From assembly GCF_003003355.1 (NCBI RefSeq), contig NZ_PVTQ01000009.1, forward strand, positions 124,001 through 188,000: a DNA stretch of 64,000 nt, in the 5' to 3' direction. The DNA is from Donghicola tyrosinivorans (lineage in GTDB: Bacteria; Pseudomonadota; Alphaproteobacteria; Rhodobacterales; Rhodobacteraceae). Made by a program: the position numbers and the translations under genes. Under the pieces are notes generated by a model, which made no database searches, was not told where the DNA came from, and worked only from the letters and a program-made list of their open reading frames with translations. Below are positions 27,922 to 36,626 of the stretch, piece by piece; position 1 is the stretch's first letter; each line of letters starts with the position of its first letter.

Positions 27922-28890
27922 TTAGTCTAACCGATCCGACAGCCAATGTTCCAACAAGAACTGGGCGATAGAGCCCTTGCGGGCGGGGTGAATGGTCGGA
28001 TGTTGCCCTATGAAGGCGCGGGCCACCTCTTCGCGGCTGACCCAGATTGCGTCTTCCAACTCGGCGGGGTCGATTCGGATCTGGTCGCTGGTGGCATCGC
28101 CCATGCATCCCATCATCAGGCTGGCGGGGAAGGGCCAGGGCTGGCTGGCCAAATAGGTGACGCTGCCCACGGTGATTCCCGCCTCTTCCAGCACTTCGCG
28201 GCGGACGGCGGCCTCAAGGGTTTCGCCGGGCTCTACGAAGCCTGCGAGGAGGGAGTACATGCCCTCTGGCCAGCCGGGTGAGCGTCCCAATAGGACCGAG
28301 TTGCCATGAGTGATCAACATGATCACCACCGGATCGGTGCGCGGGAAATGGGTGGCGTGGCAGCCTTCGCAGCCGCGTTGCCAGCCGCCGTGTTCTATGT
28401 GCGAGAGCTGGCCGCAGGCGGCGCAAAAGCCGTGGCGGCGGTGCCATTCGAACATCGCTCGAGCCGTTGCCGCCAATTCCGCATCGCGAGGGCTGAGGCG
28501 GGTCATGACGCCGCGTAGTTCGGCGAAGACGTGGCCGTCATCCGCAGCGGGGTGGTGTTGTTCGGTCTGGTCGAAAAAGCCACCGAGGGCGCTGGCGTCC
28601 AGCCCTTCGGGCCACCAGTTGCCAAGGTCGTGGATGAAGATTGCGTCCTCGCCCTCGCGCCCAAGGAAAATCTGTTCGCCGGTGCAGGCTTTTAACAGGG
28701 GATGGCCTGTGGGCAGGACTGCAAGTCGGTCCAGATCAGGCTGTACCACCAGAGGTTTGCCGCGCCACATGACCAGATGGCGCGTTGTCACGGCACTGAG
28801 CGCGGCCTCTATCGCGGCTTTGTCCGCGCGCAGATGAGCGGCGCGGTCCAGACCCGATCCTCCGAAGGTGACGGTTTCGGCCAATTTCAT
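27922..28890 (-). CDS. nudC: NAD(+) diphosphatase (NADH pyrophosphatase)
   Basis: NudC hydrolyses NAD(H) to AMP and NMN(H) and can remove NAD caps from RNA. The 322-residue product has a zinc-ribbon (CAACG and CEGC pairs), the Nudix box GFVEPGETLEAAVRREVLEEAGI in the C-terminal half (quoted here by its key residues GE..EA..RE..EE.G), and the NudC-specific SQPWPFPASLMMG. I chose the ATG at 28890, preceded by GGGAGAAG, rather than the frame's earlier start, because MKLAETVTFGGSGLDR matches homologues. Confidence 0.95.
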   Translation of the reverse strand: MKLAETVTFGGSGLDRAAHLRADKAAIEAALSAVTTRHLVMWRGKPLVVQPDLDRLAVLPTGHPLLKACTGEQIFLGREGEDAIFIHDLGNWWPEGLDASALGGFFDQTEQHHPAADDGHVFAELRGVMTRLSPRDAELAATARAMFEWHRRHGFCAACGQLSHIEHGGWQRGCEGCHATHFPRTDPVVIMLITHGNSVLLGRSPGWPEGMYSLLAGFVEPGETLEAAVRREVLEEAGITVGSVTYLASQPWPFPASLMMGCMGDATSDQIRIDPAELEDAIWVSREEVARAFIGQHPTIHPARKGSIAQFLLEHWLSDRLD

Positions 28891-29118
28891 GTGTCTTCTC
28901 CCGCTTGCTCTGGCTTCTTCGCACGAGGCGGCGGGCGCGGCAACGATTTGGGCTTTATTAGATGCACTCTTTACGAAGATATCTTGCCACAGGCGATGGC
29001 GGGAAAGCTGCATTTTACCTGCGCCTTCATTGTGCTATCGGGTGCAAAGCGTGGATGATAGCGGTAACGCTGCCTGCGCGCGATGTGTGTAGTGACTGGC
29101 GGCGTGTTGGAGAGATTG

Positions 29119-29760
29119 ATGAAATTCGATGCAGTGATTTTCGATCTGGATGGAACCTTGATCGACACCGAGGCTCTTGGCTGGCAAGCGGGCCGCGCCG
29201 CGTTCGAGGCCCACGGGATCGCGCTGGATGAGGATTTGTTTCATCAGCTCGTCGGAAAAGACAAAGGCACTGGCGGGCAGATCCTGCGGGATTTCTATGG
29301 CGATATCGATCTGGAGAGCATCAACCGTCATTGGCTGGAGGGGGTGAATGCCCTTTATGCTGAAGGTATTCCGCACAAGAAGGGGCTGATGGAGGCTTTG
29401 GCCGCTGTGGATCGCGCGGGCTTGCCCAAGGCGATTGCCACATCCTCGCAACTGGATGAGGCGGCGTTGAAGATGGCCAAATCGGGGTTGGATGCTCATT
29501 TCGATGTGGTGGTGACGGTGGCTCATGTAGAGCGCGCCAAGCCTGCGCCAGACCCTTATCTGCTGGCCGCTGAAAAGCTGGGTGTCGCGCCTGAGCGGGC
29601 GCTGGCGTTCGAGGATTCCGAGACCGGCGCCGAGGCGGCATTTGCCGCAGGTTTGACTGTGGTTCAGGTGCCTGATGTGATTCCCAGTTCCCGCCGGTTT
29701 GCCCATTTTGTCGCGGATGATCTGGCGTCGGGGCTGGAATGGGCAGGGATTGAGGTCTGA
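29119..29760 (+). CDS. HAD-superfamily hydrolase (phosphoglycolate/phosphoglucomutase-like)
   Basis: A 213-residue cytoplasmic haloacid-dehalogenase-type phosphatase. Motif I is FDLDGTLIDTE with the two catalytic aspartates, motif II lies in AIATSSQLDE, motif III is the lysine in RAKPAPDPYLLA, and motif IV FEDSETGAEAA. The helical cap inserted after motif I makes it subclass IA, like phosphoglycolate phosphatase and beta-phosphoglucomutase; substrate unknown. I chose the ATG at 29119, with GGAGAGA upstream, over an earlier in-frame ATG. It directly precedes the SRP RNA gene. Confidence 0.88.
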   Translation: MKFDAVIFDLDGTLIDTEALGWQAGRAAFEAHGIALDEDLFHQLVGKDKGTGGQILRDFYGDIDLESINRHWLEGVNALYAEGIPHKKGLMEALAAVDRAGLPKAIATSSQLDEAALKMAKSGLDAHFDVVVTVAHVERAKPAPDPYLLAAEKLGVAPERALAFEDSETGAEAAFAAGLTVVQVPDVIPSSRRFAHFVADDLASGLEWAGIEV

Positions 29761-29801
29761 TCACCTCTTGCATCGGTGGCTTTGACGTCCTAAATGAGGC
29801 C

Positions 29802-29899
29802 TTGAGAGGTTGGCGCGGGCGAGCGCCTCGCCAACCCGGTCAGGTCCGGAAGGAAGCAGCCGCAACGAGCCCCGTTCGGGTCGCTGTTCAACCTCTCAC
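29802..29899 (+). ncRNA. ffs: Signal recognition particle RNA (4.5S type)
   Basis: This is the small bacterial SRP RNA, which binds Ffh to target nascent membrane proteins. The ends pair perfectly: TGAGAGGTTG at 29803-29812 with CAACCTCTCA at 29889-29898. The hallmark Ffh-binding core GGTCAGGTCCGGAAGGAAGC starts at 29838 and continues with AGCCGCAACGAG. Length near 98 bases fits the 4.5S class. Ends are inferred from the terminal helix. It lies upstream of dnaX, a neighbourhood seen in many bacteria. Confidence 0.95.
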
Positions 29900-29926
29900 C
29901 TTTCACGACAGTGATAGCCGCGATGT

Positions 29927-29990
29927 GCGGGGGCTTTGCCCCCGTCGCGCTTTGGCGCGACTCCCCCAAGGTATTTTTGCCAAGATGAAA
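29927..29990 (-). repeat. Dispersed intergenic hairpin repeat, copy D
   Basis: Reverse-oriented copy: on the minus strand it reads TTTCATCTTGGCAAAAATAC, CTTGGGGG, a stem TCGCGCCAAAGCGCGA and the hairpin GGGGGCAAAGCCCCC. It sits between ffs and dnaX and may help to terminate the SRP RNA. Confidence 0.8.
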
Positions 29991-30054
29991 GCTGCAGCGC
30001 TGGACGTTTGACAGGCCCGCGCATAGGTTTGGCCCGTGAGAATTGTGAGGCCTT

Positions 30055-31818
30055 ATGAGCGAAACCGGACAGACCGCCTATCAGGTGCTGGCGCGCAAAT
30101 ACCGTCCCGAGACCTTTGCCGATCTGGTGGGGCAGGATGCGATGGTGCGCACGTTGAAGAACGCCTTCGCGGCGGACCGGATTGCGCAGGCCTTTATCAT
30201 GACCGGCATTCGGGGCACGGGTAAGACCACCACGGCGCGGATCATTGCCAAAGGCATGAACTGCATCGGGCCCGATGGGACCGGTGGGCCGACGACCGAG
30301 CCTTGTGGCCAGTGTGAGCATTGCACGGCCATTATGGAAGGCCGGCACGTAGATGTCATGGAGATGGACGCGGCCTCGCGCACGGGTGTGGGTGATATTC
30401 GCGAGATCATCGACAGCGTTCATTATCGGGCGGCTTCGGCGCGGTACAAGATTTACATCATCGACGAAGTTCACATGCTGTCGAACAGTGCGTTCAACGC
30501 GCTGCTCAAGACGCTGGAGGAGCCTCCGGCCCATGTGAAGTTCATCTTTGCGACCACTGAAATCCGGAAAGTTCCTGTAACGGTCCTGTCGCGCTGTCAG
30601 CGGTTTGATCTTCGGCGGATCGAGCCTGAGGTGATGATTGCCCTGCTGCGCAAGATCGCAGGCGCGGAAGGCGCTGAGATTGCCGATGACGCGCTGGCGC
30701 TGATCACGCGTGCGGCGGAAGGGTCGGCGCGGGATGCGACGTCGCTTCTGGATCAGGCGATCAGCCACGGGGCGGGCGAAACAACTGCCGAGCAGGTGCG
30801 GGCGATGCTGGGTCTGGCAGACCGGAGCCGCGTGATGGACCTGTTCGAGATGGTAATGGCCGGTGATGCGGGCGGAGCCCTGACTGAACTGGGTGCGCAA
30901 TATGCAGACGGGGCAGACCCGCTGGCGGTGCTGCGGGACATGGCCGAGATTACCCATTGGATCAGTGTGGTGAAGATCACGCCGGATGCCTCGGAAGACC
31001 CGACCATTAGCCCTGATGAGCGTCGGCGCGGGGTGGATCTGGCGGCTCGGTTGCCGATCCGTGCCATGACGCGGATGTGGCAGATGTTGCTGAAAGCGCT
31101 GGAAGAAGTGAGCGCCGCACCTAACGCTATGATGGCGGCAGAGATGGCGATCATTCGCCTGACCCATGTGGCGGACCTGCCAAGCCCCGAAGATCTGGTG
31201 CGCAAGCTGCAAAGCGATCCACCCCGGCCCGGTGGTTCGAACGGAAGCGGCGCCGTGCCCACAGGTGGCGGCAGTGTGACGGCGCGGGGCTTGATGCCCC
31301 CGACGGCGCAGGCCCCTTCCGGTGGCGCGACGATGATGCGGGGCGGCGGGGCGCAACCGGCTGCAGAGGCGCTGGATGCCCATGCGCTTTATCCAACGTT
31401 TGACGCTGTGGTGGCGCTGTTGCGGGAAAGCCGTGACGTCAAGCTGTTGATCGAGGTCGAGAACTATTTCCGCCTTGCCAAATACAGCCCCGGCCGGATC
31501 GAGTTCCAGCCGACAGAACAGGCGCCCGCCGATCTGGCGCAGCGTCTTGGCCAGCAATTGCAGCGCTGGACCGGCGCCCGTTGGGCGGTGATCGTGGTGA
31601 AGGACGGTGGGGCCGAGACCATCGCCGAAGAGCGGGATGCCGAAGCCCGTGCCTTGCGCGCTCAGGCAGCGCAGCATCCGCTGGTGGCGGCAGTGCTGGC
31701 GCAATTTCCGGGCGCTGCGATTTCAGAGATCAAAACTCCGCAGGCGCAGGCCGCCGAGGCATTTGCCGAAGCCCTGCCCGAAGTGGATGACGAGTGGGAT
31801 CCCTTCGAGGATCAGTAA
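30055..31818 (+). CDS. dnaX: DNA polymerase III subunits gamma/tau
   Basis: DnaX is the clamp-loader motor of the replicative polymerase. The 587-residue product starts YQVLARKYRPETFADLVGQD, with the P-loop GIRGTGKTTTAR near residue 50, the zinc cysteines around CGQCEHC, DEVHMLSN (Walker B) and the SRC-like sensor TVLSRCQRFDLRR. A proline/glycine-rich linker near residues 385-430 leads to a C-terminal tau domain. No obvious A-rich slippery sequence for frameshifting was noticed. ybaB and recR follow in the same direction, forming the widely conserved dnaX-ybaB-recR set. Confidence 0.97.
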   Translation: MSETGQTAYQVLARKYRPETFADLVGQDAMVRTLKNAFAADRIAQAFIMTGIRGTGKTTTARIIAKGMNCIGPDGTGGPTTEPCGQCEHCTAIMEGRHVDVMEMDAASRTGVGDIREIIDSVHYRAASARYKIYIIDEVHMLSNSAFNALLKTLEEPPAHVKFIFATTEIRKVPVTVLSRCQRFDLRRIEPEVMIALLRKIAGAEGAEIADDALALITRAAEGSARDATSLLDQAISHGAGETTAEQVRAMLGLADRSRVMDLFEMVMAGDAGGALTELGAQYADGADPLAVLRDMAEITHWISVVKITPDASEDPTISPDERRRGVDLAARLPIRAMTRMWQMLLKALEEVSAAPNAMMAAEMAIIRLTHVADLPSPEDLVRKLQSDPPRPGGSNGSGAVPTGGGSVTARGLMPPTAQAPSGGATMMRGGGAQPAAEALDAHALYPTFDAVVALLRESRDVKLLIEVENYFRLAKYSPGRIEFQPTEQAPADLAQRLGQQLQRWTGARWAVIVVKDGGAETIAEERDAEARALRAQAAQHPLVAAVLAQFPGAAISEIKTPQAQAAEAFAEALPEVDDEWDPFEDQ

Positions 31819-31842
31819 CGGACCCTGAACAGGAGAAACCCG

Positions 31843-32187
31843 ATGTTCAAGAATCTGGGCGCCATGGGTGACATGGCCAAGATGATGAAAGCTGCCAAGG
31901 AAATGCAGGGCAAAATGGCCCAGTTGCAGGAAGACATGGCGAATATGATGGTCGAGGGCGAAGCTGGTGCCGGTCTGGTGAAGGCGACCGCGAACGCCAA
32001 AGGCAAGGTGACCAAGCTGGACATCGACCCCTCGATCTTCAACGCCGAAGAGAAAGAAGTGGTCGAAGACCTGATCCTTGCAGCGATTACCGATGCGCAG
32101 ACGCGTGCGCAGGAACGTGCCAAGCAAGAGATGAACAAGCTGGCCGAAGACATGGGTCTGCCTGCGGGCATGGACCTGCCGCTCTGA
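31843..32187 (+). CDS. ybaB: YbaB/EbfC-family nucleoid-associated protein
   Basis: A 114-residue small DNA-binding protein of the YbaB/EbfC family, which forms dimers and coats DNA. It shows the lysine and methionine-rich N-terminal helix ([19 protein letters not shown]), the central strand region [20 protein letters not shown] and a C-terminal helix with [29 protein letters not shown] upstream of the ATG gives a good ribosome-binding site. It lies between dnaX and recR as in most bacteria, with recR starting 4 bases after its stop. Confidence 0.95.
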   Translation: MFKNLGAMGDMAKMMKAAKEMQGKMAQLQEDMANMMVEGEAGAGLVKATANAKGKVTKLDIDPSIFNAEEKEVVEDLILAAITDAQTRAQERAKQEMNKLAEDMGLPAGMDLPL

Positions 32188-32191
32188 GGGT

Positions 32192-32791
32192 ATGGCATTG
32201 GACGGCACGCGGGATATTGAGGCGCTGATCGAGATGATGGCGCGGTTGCCGGGGCTTGGGCCCCGCTCGGCTCGGCGTGCCGTTTTGCAAATGATCCGCA
32301 AGCGGGGGCAGCTTTTGGCGCCGCTTGCCGAACAGATGTCAAAGGTGGCGGCGACAGCGCGGGAATGCCTGCGCTGCGGTAATGTCTGCACCTCTGATCT
32401 TTGTGAAATCTGTTTGTCCGACAAGCGTGCCACTGGCGAAATCTGTGTGGTGCAGGATGTGGGTGATCTGTGGGCCATGGAGCGAGGCGGGGCCTTCGCT
32501 GGCCGCTATCACGTTCTGGGCGGCACGCTTTCGGCGCTGGACGATATCGGCCCCGAGGACCTGCGTATTCCCCAATTGGTCACCCGTGTCCGCGAAGAAG
32601 GTGTGAGCGAGGTCATTCTGGCCTTGAACGCCACTGTGGACGGCCAAACCACCGCCCATTACATCGCTGATCAGTTGGAAGGTCAGGTGCGCCTGACGTC
32701 ACTGGCGCAGGGCGTCCCCATCGGCGGAGAGCTGGATTATCTGGACGATGGGACGATTTCGGCGGCTCTACGCGCACGTAAATCAATCTAA
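32192..32791 (+). CDS. recR: Recombination protein RecR
   Basis: RecR forms a ring-shaped clamp that works with RecF and RecO in gap repair. The 199-residue product has the N-terminal helix-hairpin-helix ([14 protein letters not shown]), the zinc finger with [16 protein letters not shown], and the Toprim domain ([16 protein letters not shown] through [14 protein letters not shown]). Length is the usual one. It closes the dnaX-ybaB-recR set; recO is elsewhere in this window at 8741-9472. Confidence 0.97.
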   Translation: MALDGTRDIEALIEMMARLPGLGPRSARRAVLQMIRKRGQLLAPLAEQMSKVAATARECLRCGNVCTSDLCEICLSDKRATGEICVVQDVGDLWAMERGGAFAGRYHVLGGTLSALDDIGPEDLRIPQLVTRVREEGVSEVILALNATVDGQTTAHYIADQLEGQVRLTSLAQGVPIGGELDYLDDGTISAALRARKSI

Positions 32792-32863
32792 TTTTAACTT
32801 TTCGGAACTTTAAACGGGCCGGTGCGTTCACAGTCATGAATGCAAGTTAAAGGCCTTTTTATT

Positions 32864-33208
32864 ATGTCTATCGAAGACGACCGGTGGCGCGACGAGATCG
32901 AGTTCTGGCTGTCACCCTCAAGTTTTTGCAAGCTCCGCGTCGCGAAAGATGCGGTTATGGTGCTGCCTCAGGCGCGAGGGATCGTGCATGGTGCAGACGT
33001 TCTGAGTGTTTTGGGCGATGCTGATCGCTGGGATCAGGTCAGCTTTTCTGATGAAATCTCTCTGGAGCACGGGGATTGCTTTGTGCTGGCCTATGAGGCT
33101 CGGGCCGAGGCGGAGGGCCGCGTGTATCGCGCGCTGTGTAGCTCGACCTATTGCCGTAGTGGCGACCGCTGGCAGATGATCGCCCATCACCGGAATGCAC
33201 TGGATTAG
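32864..33208 (+). CDS. Small NTF2-like (SnoaL/DUF4440-like) hypothetical protein
   Basis: A 114-residue protein with no confident named match. The pattern WRDEIEFWLSP at the N-terminus, a central strand region with ADRWDQVSF, and an end with SSTYCRSGDRWQMIAHHRNAL resembles the NTF2-like fold, in which a basic or aromatic WQMIAHH-type strand closes the cone. Ligand or reaction is unknown. An in-frame ATG at 32840 would add 8 residues; I prefer 32864 because MSIEDDRW resembles a natural N-terminus, though neither has a strong ribosome-binding site. It stands alone between recR and the trcR terminator. Confidence 0.65.
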   Translation: MSIEDDRWRDEIEFWLSPSSFCKLRVAKDAVMVLPQARGIVHGADVLSVLGDADRWDQVSFSDEISLEHGDCFVLAYEARAEAEGRVYRALCSSTYCRSGDRWQMIAHHRNALD

Positions 33209-33233
33209 GGCACACTACACTTTTGTTAAAATG

Positions 33234-33262
33234 AAAAAACCCGGCCAAGAAGCCGGGTTTTT
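33234..33262. terminator. Bidirectional terminator, small protein / trcR
   Basis: CCCGGC (33240-33245) pairs with GCCGGG (33252-33257), with six A before and five T after. It serves the convergent small NTF2-like gene and trcR. Confidence 0.9.
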
Positions 33263-33286
33263 GCTGTTTTCTTGATGGGTGCCAGA

Positions 33287-34039
33287 TCAGGGCTGTTCGT
33301 CCTCGTCTTCGTCGTCCTTGCCACCGGGCAGGTTGAAGAAGCTGTCCGCGCTGCGGCTTTCATCAAAGTTGTCTTTTTCGTCGTCGTCGTTCGACAGGCC
33401 GAATGTTTCAAAGCCTTCGATGCCGCTGGGCAGACGGGGTTCGTCTTCCATGGCAAGGCTTTGCTCGGTGCTGACCAGTTTGCGACGCTCGTCGTCGGTC
33501 ATCACGCCTTCTGCGCGGCGCTTTTCAGCGGCTTTTTGAACGGCGGTGTCCAGTTCCGACTGTTTGCACAGGCCCAGAGCGACCGGATCGATCGGCTGGA
33601 TGTTGGCGATATTCCAGTGGGTCCGCTCGCGGATAGCGGCGATGGTCGGTTTGGTGGTGCCGACCAGCTTGGCGATCTGGCTGTCCGCCAGTTCCGGGTG
33701 GAACTTGACCAGCCACAGGATCGACGCGGGACGGTCCTGACGCTTGGACAGGGGGGTGTAGCGCGGGCCACGGCGCTTTTCCTCGCCCTGAGCGGCGGCG
33801 TTGAATTTCAGGCGCAGTTTGTACAGCGGGTCCGCTTCGGCGCGCTTGATCTCTTCGGGGTCCAGCTGATTGTTCGCGACCGGGTCAAAGCCACGGACCG
33901 AGCCAGCCACATCACCATCTGCGATGCCCTGAATTTCCAGTTCGTGCAGTCCGACGAAATCCGCGATCTGCTTGAAGCTTAGCGTGGTGTTGTCAACGAG
34001 CCAGACGGCCGTTGCCTTCGCCATGATCGGTTTGCCCAT
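33287..34039 (-). CDS. trcR: DUF1013 / cell-cycle transcriptional regulator TrcR family
   Basis: A 250-residue alphaproteobacterial protein of the DUF1013 family, annotated in Caulobacter-related genomes as the cell-cycle regulator TrcR. It contains two helix-turn-helix-like segments: LSFKQIADFVGLHELEIQGI near residue 20 and DSQIAKLVGTTKPTIAAIR near residue 120, with RPASILWLVKFHPEL between them. The C-terminus is very acidic (GGKDDEDEDEQP), which may be a protein-interaction tail, for example with RNA polymerase. The ATG at 34039 has AGGAG 7 bases upstream. It is divergent from the RNase T2 gene. Confidence 0.85.
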   Translation of the reverse strand: MGKPIMAKATAVWLVDNTTLSFKQIADFVGLHELEIQGIADGDVAGSVRGFDPVANNQLDPEEIKRAEADPLYKLRLKFNAAAQGEEKRRGPRYTPLSKRQDRPASILWLVKFHPELADSQIAKLVGTTKPTIAAIRERTHWNIANIQPIDPVALGLCKQSELDTAVQKAAEKRRAEGVMTDDERRKLVSTEQSLAMEDEPRLPSGIEGFETFGLSNDDDEKDNFDESRSADSFFNLPGGKDDEDEDEQP

Positions 34040-34169
34040 ATCGTCACTCCTTGAGTATATTTTCCCCGTCGCCCGGCTGCGGGCTGTTCCGGTATTTGCG
34101 GAACGGGTTCACTTTGTTAGGGGAACTGGCAGCCCATATAGCGTGAATTGTGTTGAAGGAAAAGAGCCT

Positions 34170-34805
34170 ATGCGTTTGATTTTTGCTTTGCTTGTTTGGG
34201 CAGGGATGTGGGGAACGCCCACCTTGGCGGACGGTGAACCCGCTGGAGAGTTCGATTATTATGTGATGGCCCTTAGCTGGAGCCCCAACTGGTGCGCGAT
34301 CGAAGGGGATGCCCGTGATGCGCCTCAGTGTGACACCGATCTGGGGTGGAGCCTGCACGGCCTGTGGCCCCAGTTCCATCGGGGCTGGCCGTCCTATTGC
34401 CGCACGACCGCCCGTCCGCCGTCGCGGGCGATGACCGCATCCATGGCCGATATCATGGGCGATGGCGGCTTGGCGTGGTATCAATGGAAAAAGCACGGGG
34501 TCTGTAGTGGGCTGGAAGCTGACGCCTATTTCGACCTTGCCCGCCGCGCTTACAACAGCGTGACCCGTCCAGCGGTGTTTCGCAAGCTGGACAAGTCCGT
34601 GAAGCTGCCCGCGAAATTAGTCGAAGAGGCGTTTATTAAGGTCAATCCGACGATTGATCCTGATGAATTGACGGTCACTTGTATGGATGGCCGCATTCAA
34701 GAGGTTCGCATCTGTCTGTCGAAAGACCTGACGCCTGTGCCGTGTGGCGCGGATGTGATCAAGGACTGCACGATGAAAGACGCGCTGTTTGATCCCATCC
34801 GCTAA
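34170..34805 (+). CDS. Ribonuclease T2 family protein, secreted
   Basis: RNase T2 enzymes are secreted endoribonucleases with two catalytic boxes. The 211-residue product has a signal peptide (MRLIFALLVWAGMWGTPTLA, cleavage probably after residue 20), box 1 in GWSLHGLWPQ with His63, and box 2 in YQWKKHGVC with His109. In the classic enzymes box 2 reads HEWxKHG; here the His-Glu pair is Tyr-Gln (residues 104-105), so one catalytic acid is missing. Cysteines at 42, 54, 77 and 112 fit disulfides. Chosen start: ATG at 34170 after GAAGGAAAAGAG, giving a proper signal peptide. Confidence 0.88.
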   Translation: MRLIFALLVWAGMWGTPTLADGEPAGEFDYYVMALSWSPNWCAIEGDARDAPQCDTDLGWSLHGLWPQFHRGWPSYCRTTARPPSRAMTASMADIMGDGGLAWYQWKKHGVCSGLEADAYFDLARRAYNSVTRPAVFRKLDKSVKLPAKLVEEAFIKVNPTIDPDELTVTCMDGRIQEVRICLSKDLTPVPCGADVIKDCTMKDALFDPIR

Positions 34806-34811
34806 AGGGCC

Positions 34812-35795
34812 TTAGGCGACCTTCATCACAATCTTGCCGATATGCCCGCTGCTTTCCATGCGGGCATGGGCCTTGGCGGCGTCTTCCAGCGCGAACTCGC
34901 TGTCCATGACGGGGCCGATGCGGCCTGCATCCAGCAGGGGCCAGACGTGTTCGCGCAAGGCCGCTGCGATCTTGGCTTTGGCCAGATCGCTTTGCGGGCG
35001 CAGGGTGCTGCCGGTGATGGTCAGACGGCGGGTCATCACCTGAGCAAAGTTCAGTGCGACCTTTGGCCCTTGCAGGAAGGCGATCTGCACAAGGCGGCCA
35101 TCATCGGCCAGACACTTCACATTTCGGGGAAGATAATCGCCGCCGACCATATCGAGGATCAGATTGGCGCCGCCCTCGGCGCGGAGAATCTCGACGAAGT
35201 CCTCTTCGCGATAGTTGATCGCCCTTTCAGCGCCCAAATCCAGACAGGCCTGACATTTCTCGGCCGAGCCTGCGGTGACGAAGACCCGTGCGCCAAAGTG
35301 GTTCGCCAGTTGGATCGCCGTTGTGCCAATACCGGACGAGCCGCCGTGGATCAGGAACCGTTCGCCCGCAGTCAGGCCGCCGCGCTGGAAGACGTTGGAC
35401 CAGACGGTAAAGAAGGTCTCGGGCAGGCAGGCGGCGCGATCAAGGCTCATGCCTTGCGGGACGGGCAGGCAGTGGGCGGCAGGGGTTGCCACATATTCCG
35501 CATAGCCGCCGCCGGGCAGCAGGGCGCAGACCTGATCGCCGACCTTCCAGTCCGACACGCCTTCACCAATGGCGCTGATGGTGCCCGAGCATTCCAGACC
35601 GGGCAGATCACTGGCGCCGGGGGGCGGGTTGTATAGGCCCGCCCGTTGTAGGGCGTCAGGACGGTTCACGCCCGCGTAGGCGACTTTGATCACCACCTCA
35701 CCGGCTTTCGCCGCTGGAATAGGCCTGCGGGCTGGGGTCAGCACCTCGGGTCCGCCAGCTTGGGCGATCTCGATCACGCGCATATCTTGGGTCAT
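34812..35795 (-). CDS. NAD(P)H quinone oxidoreductase (zeta-crystallin-like MDR family)
   Basis: A 327-residue medium-chain reductase of the quinone-oxidoreductase branch. It has the N-terminal GroES-like half (KVAYAGVNRPDALQRAGLY), LPGLECSGTISAIGEG, and the nucleotide-binding GGSSGIGTTAIQLANHFGA. The catalytic-zinc cysteine and histidine of alcohol dehydrogenases are not in place, consistent with a zinc-free quinone or enone reductase. It reduces quinones or alkenals with NADPH. The ATG at 35795 has AGGA at about 9 bases; a second ATG is four codons further. COQ9 lies upstream by 11 bases on the same strand, so they are likely one transcript. Confidence 0.87.
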   Translation of the reverse strand: MTQDMRVIEIAQAGGPEVLTPARRPIPAAKAGEVVIKVAYAGVNRPDALQRAGLYNPPPGASDLPGLECSGTISAIGEGVSDWKVGDQVCALLPGGGYAEYVATPAAHCLPVPQGMSLDRAACLPETFFTVWSNVFQRGGLTAGERFLIHGGSSGIGTTAIQLANHFGARVFVTAGSAEKCQACLDLGAERAINYREEDFVEILRAEGGANLILDMVGGDYLPRNVKCLADDGRLVQIAFLQGPKVALNFAQVMTRRLTITGSTLRPQSDLAKAKIAAALREHVWPLLDAGRIGPVMDSEFALEDAAKAHARMESSGHIGKIVMKVA

Positions 35796-35806
35796 GGAAA
35801 ATCCTG

Positions 35807-36514
35807 TTATTTCTGAGTGTCTTGATCCGCCGACACGTGACCGGGCAGATCACGGAAGCCTCGGCCTTGCGGGGCGCGGATGTTGGAAAGGATCATGTTC
35901 GGCCCTGCCATCATCTTGGACAGCAGGCGGTTGTTGCGCATCTGGGCTTTGAATTTCTCGATCTGCATGACGTTGTCGATCCGCCGGTCAAGGAAGGCCC
36001 ATGTTGCCTCATGGCCTTCGCTGTCATCGCCAAGCCAAAACAGCACGGTGGTCGAGTAGACGCCCGACAATGTGGCCCGCTTGGAATACCAGTTCACATC
36101 GTCCGAGGTGTCGCCGATGGCATTCCAGATCTTGTCGCAAGTCTCCCACACCAGTTTGGTGCCTTCGCCCGCATGTTGGGGCAGGGCGAAGAGGGTCATG
36201 CCGCGACGGACCAGTTCCTTGTCCTCAACCAGCTCAAGGCGGGTGCGCACACCGAACGCGATCTTTTCGCGGATTTTCAGGGCGTCCAGATCAGCCTCTT
36301 GCATCCGCTGAACCATCTGCGCGTCACCTGCACGGTGATAGGCAACCGCCAAATCCAGTGCACCGCGCGGGCAGATGATCTTGGCCATTTCCGCGGACAT
36401 TCCGGTGTCTGCGACCGCCATGTCAAAGGCGGGTTTGGTCCAGCCGTCAAAGGGAACGTGCATGACGATCGCATCCAGCAACTGGGTTTGTGCACTATCG
36501 GACGGCGTGTTCAT
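35807..36514 (-). CDS. COQ9 family ubiquinone biosynthesis accessory protein
   Basis: A 235-residue protein of the COQ9 family. In mitochondria COQ9 binds lipids and assists the COQ7 hydroxylation step of ubiquinone synthesis; alphaproteobacteria carry the closest bacterial relatives. Features are the TetR-like helical N-terminus (LLDAIVMHVPFDGWTKPAFD), GMSAEMAKIICPRGALDLAVAYH, and the C-terminal helix DNVMQIEKFKAQM. I chose the ATG at 36514 with CAGGAGAG upstream; the frame runs further 5' without such a site. Co-oriented with the quinone oxidoreductase gene. It is divergent from rpsU. Confidence 0.88.
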   Translation of the reverse strand: MNTPSDSAQTQLLDAIVMHVPFDGWTKPAFDMAVADTGMSAEMAKIICPRGALDLAVAYHRAGDAQMVQRMQEADLDALKIREKIAFGVRTRLELVEDKELVRRGMTLFALPQHAGEGTKLVWETCDKIWNAIGDTSDDVNWYSKRATLSGVYSTTVLFWLGDDSEGHEATWAFLDRRIDNVMQIEKFKAQMRNNRLLSKMMAGPNMILSNIRAPQGRGFRDLPGHVSADQDTQK

Positions 36515-36612
36515 CGGACTCTCCTGTCTGTCTTGCGGCCATGCTAGACAAATAGGGCGGCCGATGCTATATGGCCACTTCCTGCAATGCATCGAAACTT
36601 TAGACTAGAAAG

Positions 36613-36625
36613 GTGGTGACACCAC
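36613..36625 (+). promoter_or_regulatory. Hairpin overlapping the rpsU ribosome-binding site
   Basis: GTGGT (36613-36617) and ACCAC (36621-36625) form a perfect 5-base stem with a 3-base loop. It overlaps the likely Shine-Dalgarno AAGGTGG and ends one base before the rpsU ATG, so it could lower translation initiation of S21. Confidence 0.5.
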
Positions 36626-36626
36626 T

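Noticed and set aside
29896-31704. A 602-codon open frame opposite dnaX
   Set aside because: Shadow of dnaX; composition is Arg/His-rich and no start or domain is convincing.
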